A DNA stretch of 64,000 nt. Source: JACVSF01 sp036702855 (GTDB lineage Bacteria; Cyanobacteriota; Cyanobacteriia; Phormidesmidales; Phormidesmidaceae). Below are positions 34,356 to 43,026 of the stretch, in pieces; position 1 is the first letter of the stretch, and the number at the start of each line of letters is the position of its first letter. Location of the stretch: assembly GCA_036702855.1 (NCBI GenBank), contig DATNQF010000242.1, forward strand, positions 1 to 64,000, written 5' to 3'. Under the pieces are notes generated by a model. It worked only from the letters and a program-made list of their open reading frames with translations. It was not told the DNA's origin and made no database searches. The position numbers and the translations under genes are program-made.

Positions 34356-34367
34356 ACGGAGAATTGT

Positions 34368-34880
34368 ATGGAATTTACAGAGTTTGTTGCCAATTTACTT
34401 GGCAGCCCAACCCATCAGATGGTTGAATCGCTGAATTTAAGATGCGCCTATGATGCTGCCGTTTTGCCTGTTCCGCATACTGTCTGGGAGAATGCTTGTA
34501 AGCTAAGGCAGTTTGCTGAACAGGATGGTCGTGAAGAGCTAAATAGATTGACTGCTTGGACTGAGCGAGTGCGCGAGATGGCTGTTGACCGTGAAGCAAG
34601 GTTGCAGGAAGCACTGCAAAATGCAAACGCCGTAACAGTTGAGCAAGCCGTAGAAGTCTTGAAGAAATGGCACCAGGAAAACCCAGGAACTCAGCCTAAC
34701 TCCCTCGATGCTATTCAGCGCGAGATGGATGAAAACATAGCGCAGCAAAAGTCCTTGCGATCTCAAGCAATAGATGTTTATGGAGGCAAAAGAGAACAGC
34801 TTGAGGCAGCAATACATAAGCTGTCTACTGAATTTGAGCAATTAAGCTTCCAAAAGTTTTTTGTCGAGTGGGGTATTTAA
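34368..34880 (+). CDS. Hypothetical helical protein
   Basis: Protein of 170 residues with an ACGGAG site. Strongly helical, with likely coiled coil through residues 60-165. Its stop and the next ATG overlap (TAATG). Confidence 0.65.
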   Translation: MEFTEFVANLLGSPTHQMVESLNLRCAYDAAVLPVPHTVWENACKLRQFAEQDGREELNRLTAWTERVREMAVDREARLQEALQNANAVTVEQAVEVLKKWHQENPGTQPNSLDAIQREMDENIAQQKSLRSQAIDVYGGKREQLEAAIHKLSTEFEQLSFQKFFVEWGI

Positions 34881-35158
34881 TGAAACTAACAGACACCCTA
34901 AGCAGCGGTGAAGTGCAGCAGATCGTAAAAGACTATGCCAGGTCTGCCCCGGTTTTAATGTCGATGCCCATCGGCTCAGTCGTTTACTGGATTGAGAACC
35001 ATCCCACGATGAAGCGGCCTTGGTTGATTCGTCGTGGTGAATGGAGTGAGAAAGGAGGGCTGTCAGCGGGTGGCATAGGCAGTTATGAAGAACTGCCAGA
35101 GGCCGCTAAAGCGCTGGGCTTGCTAGCCTCGGTGAAGCTGATTGAACAGCAGAGCTAA
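34880..35158 (+). CDS. Small hypothetical protein, 92 aa
   Basis: Coupled to the preceding gene through TAATG. Pattern VYWIENHPTMKRPWLIRRGE suggests a compact alpha/beta protein. Last gene before a strong terminator. Confidence 0.65.
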   Translation: MKLTDTLSSGEVQQIVKDYARSAPVLMSMPIGSVVYWIENHPTMKRPWLIRRGEWSEKGGLSAGGIGSYEELPEAAKALGLLASVKLIEQQS

Positions 35159-35212
35159 CCATAAAAATTTCAAAGCTTCCCCTCGGCCTTCCACAAGCTG
35201 AGGGGCATACCT

Positions 35213-35244
35213 AGCCCCCTGGAGACGCGACCGGGGGGCTTTTT
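35213..35244 (+). terminator. Intrinsic terminator
   Basis: Stem AGCCCCCTGG/CCGGGGGGCT (one mismatch) with an eight-base loop and TTTT. A smaller hairpin, CCCCTC/GAGGGG at about 35179-35205, lies just before it. Ends the long 25-35 kb run of genes. Confidence 0.85.
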
Positions 35245-35267
35245 ATCGCGTCGTCAAGGTAAACCCA

Positions 35268-36929
35268 ATGCAATCAACCTACCGCATCCTATTTAACTGG
35301 GGGTTGGGAGTAGAAAGCACTGCTCTGATCGTGCAGTGGATACTCCATCCAGATACCAGACCCCTCGACCCCACAACGGGCAGCCCTATCGATCTCGACC
35401 AAATAATCGTTCTGTTTGCGGCAACGGGGCACGAGTATCCCACCACCCGGAATCTCGCAGAAACCCACGTCCTGCCGCTGTTCAGAAAGCACCGCATAAG
35501 GCTAATCCAAGCCGGTCGAGGTGGACCCAGCTTTAACGATGGCATTGTGATCGTCTCTGACACAGCTGAGCCATATCGACTCTACGCCTGCTACGACGAC
35601 GCAATAGAAGCCGGTATATGGACTCTAGGAACTGAGCTGGAAACTTCGGCTGTGGCTGTGCGCTTGAACCGTCCACACACCTGTTCAATGAAATTTAAGG
35701 GGTGGGTGTTGGATCAGGTTATTAGCTTGCTCGAACTGCTGGCGCGAGTATATGGGCCTGAGTCCATACCCGAACTGTCTAGCGAGATGTACGCCTTCCT
35801 CATCGAGGAGCAAAGGCACTATAAGCAGATGGCTCGGACCATTCATAAAGCGCTCAAGTCTTCAGGTTTGTCCAAACCTGAAAGTTATCTAAGGGATCAC
35901 TACCCCGCTTTCGACCCCAGTTTGGTAGGGCTGAGTAAGAGTAAGAAATCCCTGAAAGTCTCTCCACCAAAGGTTTTGTTGTTCGGGCCGATACTTGGCT
36001 ACAACGCTGATGAGGTGGAGCGGGAGAAGACTAGCGACGAGTATGGGTGTAGGGGAGAGCTATATCTCTACCCTGCCATTGAGCGGGGTTGGTCCCGGTT
36101 GATGCTCTGGACTTTCCTATGGCTGACCTTCAAAGTTGATTGGCTTAAGTCTGCCTGCCGGTTCTGCCCATTCCCAGAAGAGGAATACATCATTGCTCGG
36201 GGCAAGATCGAGCCGGACGGTTTGGCAGAGGCGATCATGCGTGAGGCCTTTGCGCTGCTGCTCAACCACCGCATGCACCTGTTCGGGCATCACAGTGCCT
36301 ATGAGATGGCGCGGCTCCACGTTCCCGAGGCGATCGCAATCTGGCAGCAGCAGTGGAATGCGATTGATGAATGGAGTCTGATGCGAGTGCGGCGGATTTA
36401 CCTGGATCTGCCCGCACCCACCCTAGATAAGCCGACTAAATGGCGGGTAGACTCTGCAAGAGAAACAATTGTAATATCGCAAGGCAGCTATTCGCAGATG
36501 ATGGTTGAGCTGCATGCGATCGCATCACAACCGGGATGGCACTACGAAGAATTGACCCAAATCGACATGCAGTGTCGGAAATTCCGATCCAACCGCAAGT
36601 TGGTGTTGGGTAAGACAGGCGAAGAACTCTACCGCTTAACCCTGGAGAAGGTGGATCTAAGAGGTGAGCCCTACATGACCTACCGTGTCCCGGTTGATGA
36701 CGTAGATAAATTCAAATGCCATCCAATCCCCAGAGCAGTTCACTTTATCCGGGATTGGTGCCGGTACCCATCAGTTGAGGAGTTTGTTGTAGTGGTCCCT
36801 GCTGTGGTCAGACCCAAGGTTCAGAACCGCAAAACGTTTGATGCTCGGTGGGCTGAACTGACTGATCTTAACGTCAACCTGCAACGGGATGTACTGGATT
36901 CCGTTGGCTTCATCCTGGAGGCTGCCTAA
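35268..36929 (+). CDS. PP-loop (PAPS-reductase-like) protein, large
   Basis: Protein of 553 residues. NWGLGVESTAL (residues 10-20) is a degenerate PP-loop, the SGGxDS ATP-pyrophosphatase motif in the form often found in phage PAPS-reductase-like proteins. C139, followed by KFKGW, and CRFCPF (297-302) supply Cys residues as in thiol- or iron-sulfur-dependent members. The C-terminal 200 residues are unknown. PP-loop enzymes adenylate a substrate for thiolation or amidation (CysH, QueC, DndC types); the substrate here is unknown. Coupled to the next gene (TAATG), which is a second PP-loop protein. Confidence 0.65.
   Translation: MQSTYRILFNWGLGVESTALIVQWILHPDTRPLDPTTGSPIDLDQIIVLFAATGHEYPTTRNLAETHVLPLFRKHRIRLIQAGRGGPSFNDGIVIVSDTAEPYRLYACYDDAIEAGIWTLGTELETSAVAVRLNRPHTCSMKFKGWVLDQVISLLELLARVYGPESIPELSSEMYAFLIEEQRHYKQMARTIHKALKSSGLSKPESYLRDHYPAFDPSLVGLSKSKKSLKVSPPKVLLFGPILGYNADEVEREKTSDEYGCRGELYLYPAIERGWSRLMLWTFLWLTFKVDWLKSACRFCPFPEEEYIIARGKIEPDGLAEAIMREAFALLLNHRMHLFGHHSAYEMARLHVPEAIAIWQQQWNAIDEWSLMRVRRIYLDLPAPTLDKPTKWRVDSARETIVISQGSYSQMMVELHAIASQPGWHYEELTQIDMQCRKFRSNRKLVLGKTGEELYRLTLEKVDLRGEPYMTYRVPVDDVDKFKCHPIPRAVHFIRDWCRYPSVEEFVVVVPAVVRPKVQNRKTFDARWAELTDLNVNLQRDVLDSVGFILEAA
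35861..35882. repeat. Dispersed palindrome family B, full copy inside a gene
   Basis: TTCAGGTTTG, two bases, CAAACCTGAA: perfect 10-bp arms, read in frame as SSGLSKPES within the PP-loop protein. See also 56001. Confidence 0.8.
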
Positions 36930-37963
36930 TGTTGCTCACTACTAAACCGCCAGTTGGATTCAACCTGCCTGGGTCTGCCCCGCTAGTTCCCGCTGCGATC
37001 TCAAGGCCGCTAGAAGATGATGCGGCAATAGCCATATCTATGAGTGGGGGCAAGGACTCGCAGGCGATGGTCGAGTACGTCATGAACTTGCGATCGCAGC
37101 ACGGTTGGAAGGGTGAAGTGTTTGCCATCTTTGCCGACCTGGGTGAGATGGAGTGGCCAGGGGTCCACCGGCATGTAGAGAAGATCTGCAGGGCGCATGA
37201 CCTCAGGCTGGTGGTGGTATCCAAGCCAGGAGGGATGATTGCCGAATGGCGCAAGCGCTACGAAGTCCTCAAGTCCGAGGGCAACACCAAGCCGTTTTGG
37301 TCCTCGGGCACGGCAAGGTACTGCACCCGAGCACTCAAGATCCAGACCATCAACAAATACCTGCAAAGGTACGAGCGGGTTATCTGCTGCAACGGTATCA
37401 GGGATCAGGAGTCGGATGCGCGAGCGCTCAAGCCTCGCTACCGAGTTCGTAATGAGATTGCCACACAGCGCATCAAATTCCCCGGAAAGCTGAAGGGGAT
37501 GCCAGCTCACATTCAGGAGGAGCATGCGGCAGCGGCTTACGATCGCTGGCTGGAGAAGGGTAAAGGACGGTTCGCGCTAGACTGGCATCCCATCGCCCAC
37601 CTATCTATAGAAGAGGTGTGGGACCTAATTGGCACGTCGCTGGAAGAGGTGCAGTATAGGTCAGCCCTGTACCGTGAGGGCAAAATCCGCGAAGCCTTCG
37701 AGGGTTTCCCCGCTCATTGGGCCTACGCCACTGGCAATCAGCGGTTGTCTTGCGTGATGTGTGTGCTCGGTTCGCAAAATGACATAAAAAATGGGGCCAG
37801 ATTTAACCCTGACCCCTACAAAACGCTAGTTGGTATGGAAGTAGAGTCGGGTTGGGCATTTCAGCACAACCGCCCACTCGGTTCTCTTATATCTGAAGTT
37901 GAAGCATTTGCTGAGATGCGATCGCAAACCTTCGATGTATTGCGAGAACTGGCGTTAGTTTGA
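36929..37963 (+). CDS. PP-loop (PAPS-reductase-like) protein
   Basis: Protein of 344 residues. SMSGGKDSQAM (37-47) is a complete PP-loop; IFADLGEMEWP (67-77) and GIRDQESDARA (156-166) fit the CysH/PAPS-reductase-like family, as does a C-terminal CVMC (C275, C278) with C132 in RYCTR. Family members reduce PAPS, or drive thiolation of tRNA or DNA (DndC). No cysteine desulfurase or other Dnd gene is present, so substrate is open. It forms a two-gene operon with the larger PP-loop protein; the next genes are convergent, and its last bases overlap the tail-protein gene on the other strand. Confidence 0.8.
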   Translation: MLLTTKPPVGFNLPGSAPLVPAAISRPLEDDAAIAISMSGGKDSQAMVEYVMNLRSQHGWKGEVFAIFADLGEMEWPGVHRHVEKICRAHDLRLVVVSKPGGMIAEWRKRYEVLKSEGNTKPFWSSGTARYCTRALKIQTINKYLQRYERVICCNGIRDQESDARALKPRYRVRNEIATQRIKFPGKLKGMPAHIQEEHAAAAYDRWLEKGKGRFALDWHPIAHLSIEEVWDLIGTSLEEVQYRSALYREGKIREAFEGFPAHWAYATGNQRLSCVMCVLGSQNDIKNGARFNPDPYKTLVGMEVESGWAFQHNRPLGSLISEVEAFAEMRSQTFDVLRELALV

Positions 37964-38404
37964 TGGAGATGGCAACCTGCACGACTCTGGAAGATCGAAC
38001 TCTGCCACAAGCGCATTCCAGCTATTTATCTCCTCTGCCTGAAAAGGGTGTCCCGCTTGCTCTACCAAAGTTGCCAGATAATTAATCCCTGCTGCTAATG
38101 CGTCCGGATCATTCCGGGTCATTAGCAGAGTCTTCAGGTTGGCAAAGTGGTCTTGAGCCATCCAATTTGAGACAGCAACCTTCCCAGCAATCGAGGCGTA
38201 CAAAGGATTGCCGGGATACGTGAATCGGGCAACCATTTCTTGCAGACGGGGACTGGGAGGGGTGCCTTGTGCCTGCTGAGCCTTCCAGTCTTCATAGTCT
38301 TCCTCAGACGCTTCAATCACATGCCCTGAATCAGGGTTGTGGTTCAACAGAAAGCCTTGGGAAAATTCAGGACTGCCATTTTCATCAGCTACAAAATAAG
38401 GCAT
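37955..38404 (-). CDS. Hypothetical tail-associated protein
   Basis: Protein of 149 residues with an AGGAGC site; last gene of the minus-strand tail cluster. It begins MPYFVADENGSPEFSQGFLL, like the tail-fibre assembly-type small proteins that often follow tail fibres, but no motif settles it. Confidence 0.65.
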   Translation of the reverse strand: MPYFVADENGSPEFSQGFLLNHNPDSGHVIEASEEDYEDWKAQQAQGTPPSPRLQEMVARFTYPGNPLYASIAGKVAVSNWMAQDHFANLKTLLMTRNDPDALAAGINYLATLVEQAGHPFQAEEINSWNALVAEFDLPESCRLPSPSN

Positions 38405-38406
38405 TT

Positions 38407-39234
38407 TTAAGCTCCTAGTAAAATTGAAATATCTTCCCAGCCATGCGTAATGTGGTGAGTTTTAGCTGAACCACCGTAAGACCCTAAGCGCCGCATCATC
38501 AACTGTGCCGCGTTGTTAGTTATCCAAGGAACTTGAATGGATGCCATCACTCGAAACTCCGCTGTAGGAGGAATAACTAAATAGGCATAGGAACTTAGCG
38601 AGTCAGTGTTCAGCACTGTCCCAGGAGTACGCATCATGATGAACAGCTCTCCTCCATTGCTGGTAGGTGTACCTGGATGGTTTCTCCCCAGCATTCGCAC
38701 AGGAACACCAGTAGGAACAGTGAATGTATACAGTGTGTCTGTTACTGCAATGTCTACATCAACCATGTCATAAACAACTGTGATCCACTCAAACAATTGC
38801 CTGCTTGCATGATGCAAGAACGGTCTGATAACACCATTTGATTGAGTCTGGATTGCGCCGATTCTTCGCTTGTAGGTGAACCCACTTGGCATTGTTGGGG
38901 CTGTTGCCGACAAGCTAAACAGATGTGCAACTTCTTTAGTCGTGCTGTTGTAGATTAAGTAAGCGTGATACCAGGTGGAGTTAGTTTTAGTTCCTGTATC
39001 GAGACTGCCACCATTATTAGCAGTAGCAAACGCATTAAGGCTTTTAGTCCTTGCTGCACCTGTTACTGTAATTCGATCCGTTCCATTACTAACGACTGCC
39101 GACCCTGCCGTAAAGTCTATAAAGTTCGCAGAGTCAGCTACGTTGTTGGAGAGTGTTATTTCGGGAACACCCCAACTTAGCCCTACTTGGGAAACAAAGG
39201 GTTTTGCGCTGAGAAAATCATTTAATGTAGCCAT
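38407..39234 (-). CDS. Probable tail fibre/receptor-binding protein
   Basis: Protein of 275 residues, GGAGATGAC site. Beta-rich, Thr/Ser/Asn/Gly-rich and poor in Cys and Lys, with an N-terminal Val/Ile/Thr pattern (NFIDFTAGSAVVSNGTDRIT). Position within the fibre cluster and composition support a distal fibre or tip; exact role is inferred. Confidence 0.6.
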   Translation of the reverse strand: MATLNDFLSAKPFVSQVGLSWGVPEITLSNNVADSANFIDFTAGSAVVSNGTDRITVTGAARTKSLNAFATANNGGSLDTGTKTNSTWYHAYLIYNSTTKEVAHLFSLSATAPTMPSGFTYKRRIGAIQTQSNGVIRPFLHHASRQLFEWITVVYDMVDVDIAVTDTLYTFTVPTGVPVRMLGRNHPGTPTSNGGELFIMMRTPGTVLNTDSLSSYAYLVIPPTAEFRVMASIQVPWITNNAAQLMMRRLGSYGGSAKTHHITHGWEDISILLGA

Positions 39235-39235
39235 G

Positions 39236-40504
39236 TCATCTCCAAGCTTTAACGACTAGACGCCAGTTAGCAGGTGTAATGGTTCCACTCATAGTCTGCG
39301 TGTCTGGTCTAATAGGCGCGATTAAACCAGAGATAACCACCTTTATTTGCGTCTCGTTAAAGGCAGCATTCATGCCGTAAGTCACTGGCCCAGAAAAGTT
39401 ATACATCGGTGTGCCAGTCACATCTAGTATGTCACCGACTACAAACCCTAATTCTGCTGTCTTACAAACGAGGTACATTTTCACAAAAGAAGGGGCTGCG
39501 CCTAAACCGTGAGTCAGAGTTTGCAGACTAGGAGTAGCAAAAGATAACTCCCCACTGTCGTATGCAGCAGTCGCAGTTATACCACCACCAGAGACGTTAC
39601 GGGTGCCATCTAAATACTGAATGGAGACTTGAGTGTATACCTCAAATGCTCCTGTAATACTGCCATTGTTGACACCTAAACCGTATGAAGCGTTAGACGT
39701 CTCTGCTCGAAACTCAATACGATAAGTTGTGTTTGCAGTAATACTTACTATGGCAAACCCTACGCTTTTAGCCTCTCCATTGACTGGTTGTGGTGCCCAA
39801 GAAGACTGACCTAACTTTTCCTGTACTGAGCTATTTACGTTCCAGAGACGAGTATTAAAACGGTTTACTGCTGCACCAGGACTTGACCAACTAATAAGGT
39901 ATTTACCCGGCTTAGTAGCACCTGGTAGCGTAAACTGGTTAGCTGCTAGACTTACGTTTATTTCGTCAACAGTCTTTGTGTTGAGTACGCGAGTGGCCCA
40001 ACTACCAGCGGTATAGCTGCCTCCTTCTGTACCTGAAGGTTTTTGATCTTCTATTTGGCAATATTGAATGCCTGGAATCGGAGCAGATTGAGCTAATCCG
40101 TTCTCTATTCGCCAGTTGTTAGGAGAGACGCACCGCAAGCAAATAGTTTCGTTCTCTTGCAAGATTAGCTGACCATTTGTGCCAGATAAGCCTTGAATAG
40201 TTCCGCCTGCTGGAGGGTTGATTGTAAAAGAGTTCAGACCAAACCCTGTTGGTGCTGCTGGATTTATTCCTACCTGATCGCAGAAGCCAACAATGTCGCC
40301 TTGTATCCCCGCTGGCAAAGTTATGGAAAGGGCACCCCCAGCAGTGCTGACAGAGTGCATCGTACCTGGGGCAGGCGTAAACGTAGCAGTGTGTTTTGAG
40401 TAACGAGTAATTGTTGTTACTGCGCCCGCACTGTCGCCAATAATCGGTGTGTTCGCATCAGAGGAATTGAAACTGTTTTTGACATGATCGGTAGTAATCG
40501 ACAT
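39236..40504 (-). CDS. Probable tail fibre protein
   Basis: Protein of 422 residues, beta-rich with repeated short strands and Gly/Thr/Asn turns. N-terminal region has the ATFTPAPG and ITLPAGIQG patterns typical of phage fibre stalks. A C-terminal globular part is plausible (GDILDVTGTPMYNFSG). Start overlaps the stop of the gene before it by one base (TGATG). Confidence 0.6.
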   Translation of the reverse strand: MSITTDHVKNSFNSSDANTPIIGDSAGAVTTITRYSKHTATFTPAPGTMHSVSTAGGALSITLPAGIQGDIVGFCDQVGINPAAPTGFGLNSFTINPPAGGTIQGLSGTNGQLILQENETICLRCVSPNNWRIENGLAQSAPIPGIQYCQIEDQKPSGTEGGSYTAGSWATRVLNTKTVDEINVSLAANQFTLPGATKPGKYLISWSSPGAAVNRFNTRLWNVNSSVQEKLGQSSWAPQPVNGEAKSVGFAIVSITANTTYRIEFRAETSNASYGLGVNNGSITGAFEVYTQVSIQYLDGTRNVSGGGITATAAYDSGELSFATPSLQTLTHGLGAAPSFVKMYLVCKTAELGFVVGDILDVTGTPMYNFSGPVTYGMNAAFNETQIKVVISGLIAPIRPDTQTMSGTITPANWRLVVKAWR

Positions 40505-40785
40505 CAGACATCAACCCCTTGAGCAAATACAGGTTTGTTAGCTTTCAGCCACTCGTACAATCCCTGCCATAAAGGGCCGCCCTCACCCGGCAGTAATTCC
40601 ATTGAGGTAGGAATCTCATAAACCTTTTCGTCTACAGGCACAGCATCTTTTGCTGCTGCGTTTGCAAAAAAATCAACCCAAACCCGAATCACTTGCTTAT
40701 CAGCATCACAGCGATTGATCCGGGCGTAACAATCCGGAAATCCTACGCCCAGCTTGCTCTCTAATAAATTAATTTGCAAAGCCAT
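40504..40785 (-). CDS. Small hypothetical protein in tail cluster, 93 aa
   Basis: Compact alpha/beta protein with a GAGGTAGG site; DKQVIRVWVDFFANAAAKDA in the middle. Small proteins of this type lie between fibre genes in many phages; function unknown. Confidence 0.65.
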   Translation of the reverse strand: MALQINLLESKLGVGFPDCYARINRCDADKQVIRVWVDFFANAAAKDAVPVDEKVYEIPTSMELLPGEGGPLWQGLYEWLKANKPVFAQGVDV

Positions 40786-40787
40786 AA

Positions 40788-42386
40788 CTAGCTACCTACC
40801 TCAGTTGTATAAATCGTGCAAACCCAGCGGATTGTTTTACCCGCCTCGCCCGTAGCTGTTATCAACAAACCTCCGTGGGTTGTGTTCGCAGAAACATTAA
40901 TATCCCAGTTCGTGTTGGGGCGATAAATAATCGTTTTTGCCGATGCTAACAGAGTGATTTGCGTAGCGTCGTAATCCCTGTTTATTAATCCCACAATCTC
41001 AAAAGAGGCCGATTCCAAGTTGACAGCATCAACCCTTCGAGCCGTGACTTGGATTCGGAATGAGACTGAGCAGTAGTTTGGCAGGATTAACTGATTGCTC
41101 GTCCCCGGCGCACTTACGTTAAAAACTGGAGTGCCCGGAGTCGCCCCATTCGTGGTGCATCTCGCTATGTAGATGCCACGCTGAGCATCCCCTGTTGATA
41201 CGAACCCTCCTGCGGCCCGAACATCTGCACCATGCAGCCCACGAGCGGTGGCCTGCATCCCACTGGCTAACGAGTACGGAGCATTCGCAATCAGTAACTC
41301 GCCGCCCAAGGTGGCAGCATTTCGCCCGCTGGCTGTACAGGTGTCCCCGCCTAAAGAGCCTGCATACTGTCCTGAGACAATATTGCTTTTTCCGCCTAAA
41401 GAGCCTGAGTGCTGGCCCGAAACGGCATTGCTCTGCCCTCCTGCGGCTACGGCATAGAGGGCGCTTGCAGTGTTACTCAGGCCGCCCATAACAGCAGCGT
41501 AGTTAGCGTTTGCGGTGTTGCTGCTCCCTGCAAAAACCCCCGCTGAGACTGCCGAAACGTTGTTGCTGGAGCCACCTACGATCGCGCCATACGCAGCCGC
41601 CGAGGATGTCGTGCTGCCGTAACTAGCAAAGATCCCATTGGTGTCGCCGTTAACCGTGTTATATTCACCCGCGAACACGCCGCTTTTAGCAGCAGGCACG
41701 CTGTTATTCGATCCCTCAAAAACACCGCTATAGGTTCCCGCGACAGTATTGCCGTAGCCGCCTACAACAGCAGAGCCATTCCCGCTAGCTGTGTGATTCT
41801 GCCCTACAAAAATGCCACTGCGATCGCCCGAGGCATTGCTATCCCTGCCTGCGATCGCAGCACTGTAAAGCCCTGTTGCGCCATTATTGATCCCGGCAAG
41901 CAGCGCCGCATAATTGCCAGTAACTTTGCTTGCTCCGGATCGCTCCATTTGGAGGTCTACCGATCTCAGCCCTCGTTTATCGCCTCCTGATGCGCCTCCG
42001 TCAGGGATCTGAGCCAGGATTGCACCTGCACCTTTTGGGGCAATAACAAGGTCAATATTGGTAGCGGTTCCGACCGGCAACAGTCGCAGTGTAGGTACGG
42101 TAGCGTTGAGGCCAGAGCTGTTCTGGCTGATGTCCAAAATATTGCTTGTACTACTAGGAGCTGAGTCGAGGAATGCAAGATCGCCTAGGCCGAGGGCAGT
42201 CCTCCAGGGATCAACGCTAATGTTGCCCCCATCAATAGCAGCAGCGCCGACTGCTCCAGGGGTACTGGGGTAAGTCAAGGTGAGCGATGCTGCTGCATCG
42301 TTATAAGTAGCCTGCGACAGCATAGCTGCCACCAAATCCTGAATAGCCTCTGAATCTAAGGCTGTCTTTCCACCTACGACAGGCAT
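40788..42386 (-). CDS. Fibre/adhesin-like protein with YadA-head-type repeats
   Basis: Protein of 532 residues. Residues about 160-360 hold roughly fourteen tandem units of 13-15 residues with the pattern 'G..N.A.G..S.v.GG', for example SGVFAGEYNTVNG and SGSLGGKSNIVSGQ. This is the left-handed beta-roll repeat of YadA heads and of some phage fibres that form trimers. The N-terminal 150 residues (GNISVDPWRTALGLGDLAFL) suit a baseplate-attachment part and the C-terminus is beta-rich. Binding to a cell surface is inferred. The repeats would allow length changes by unequal recombination. Confidence 0.7.
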   Translation of the reverse strand: MPVVGGKTALDSEAIQDLVAAMLSQATYNDAAASLTLTYPSTPGAVGAAAIDGGNISVDPWRTALGLGDLAFLDSAPSSTSNILDISQNSSGLNATVPTLRLLPVGTATNIDLVIAPKGAGAILAQIPDGGASGGDKRGLRSVDLQMERSGASKVTGNYAALLAGINNGATGLYSAAIAGRDSNASGDRSGIFVGQNHTASGNGSAVVGGYGNTVAGTYSGVFEGSNNSVPAAKSGVFAGEYNTVNGDTNGIFASYGSTTSSAAAYGAIVGGSSNNVSAVSAGVFAGSSNTANANYAAVMGGLSNTASALYAVAAGGQSNAVSGQHSGSLGGKSNIVSGQYAGSLGGDTCTASGRNAATLGGELLIANAPYSLASGMQATARGLHGADVRAAGGFVSTGDAQRGIYIARCTTNGATPGTPVFNVSAPGTSNQLILPNYCSVSFRIQVTARRVDAVNLESASFEIVGLINRDYDATQITLLASAKTIIYRPNTNWDINVSANTTHGGLLITATGEAGKTIRWVCTIYTTEVGS

Positions 42387-42389
42387 TTT

Positions 42390-42770
42390 TTAAGCCCCCT
42401 GCAAAATGTTGACGTAATCGGCTGGCTGGCCAGTCTTTCTGATCGCTTTCCAGGGCAGCCCTAGCAGTGCGTCAGGAATCTCAACCGTCTGTGATGGCTG
42501 AAGGATGTAGACGGCATTTGTCTGAGATGCGGTCGCTTCGGTCGTAACAAGTACCTCACTCGCGCCCACATTCAGAAAGCTAAGGGCCATCCGAGTGCTA
42601 GAGGCAGCACAGAGAGCAGCCCCACCGTTATTAGCGGTGCTGTCACCCACCAATACAGAGGTGACGACACCGGAAGAGGCTTTGGAAGGACCACCGCCAA
42701 CTCCAGCAGCAAGACCTTCGAGTAGTCCAACTATTTGTTCAAATACATTTCCGTCTGGTTTATATGGCAT
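42390..42770 (-). CDS. Hypothetical protein, first gene of tail cluster
   Basis: Protein of 126 residues, Gly/Ala/Ser-rich and beta-rich, weak ribosome binding site. As promoter-proximal gene of the minus-strand cluster it may be a fibre-adaptor or head-tail component; no motif supports a name. Confidence 0.6.
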   Translation of the reverse strand: MPYKPDGNVFEQIVGLLEGLAAGVGGGPSKASSGVVTSVLVGDSTANNGGAALCAASSTRMALSFLNVGASEVLVTTEATASQTNAVYILQPSQTVEIPDALLGLPWKAIRKTGQPADYVNILQGA

Positions 42771-42858
42771 GACTGGACTGGTTAAGCGAATCCTGCCCCT
42801 ACCTTAGGTAAGATTTGAGGAGAAAATTAAGATTGTTAAGATCAAAAAGGAGGAAACC

Positions 42859-42866
42859 TGTATAAT
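42859..42866 (+). promoter_or_regulatory. Probable promoter for the structured RNA (-10 TATAAT)
   Basis: TGTATAAT, a perfect -10 hexamer, followed about ten bases later by the start of the folded region. No convincing -35 hexamer at 17 bp; a TTAAGA lies at 19 bp. Confidence 0.5.
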
Positions 42867-42879
42867 CGAATTGTTGAAG

Positions 42880-43010
42880 CCTAGGAAATAAACACCCAGG
42901 TAAAAGAGCCACAGGCCTGCGGAATGGGAGCATGCAGGGTACTCCCCCGCATAGGCACGGTGCTAAAACATCGTCCAAAATAAGTCCTATAAGGTGAGGC
43001 TCTACCCTTT
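42880..43010 (+). ncRNA. Structured RNA candidate, resembles HEARO/omega-RNA class
   Basis: Read by hand, the plus strand folds into a multibranched structure. Closing helix: GGU-AAA-AGAGCC (42899-42910) with GGCUCU-ACC (42998-43006). Long arm: GCC-UGCGG, AAU bulge, GGGAG (42915-42930) with CUCCC-CCGCA, UA bulge, GGC (42942-42956). Third: ACGGUG/CAUCGU (42957-42974) with loop CUAAAA. Fourth: CCU/AGG around 42986-42994. A first hairpin CCUAGG/CCCAGG precedes. No large gene runs through it. Segments such as AAAGAGCC...ACAGGC, GCAUAGGC and AAUAAGUCC recall the RNA of IscB (HEARO) elements, but no IscB gene is nearby, so the class is a guess. Confidence 0.5.
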
Positions 43011-43026
43011 TAAGGTCAGCCCTTGA

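Noticed and set aside
36929..37963. DndC (phosphorothioation) assignment
   Set aside because: No DndA, DndD or DndE partner is present and motifs fit the PAPS-reductase family broadly.
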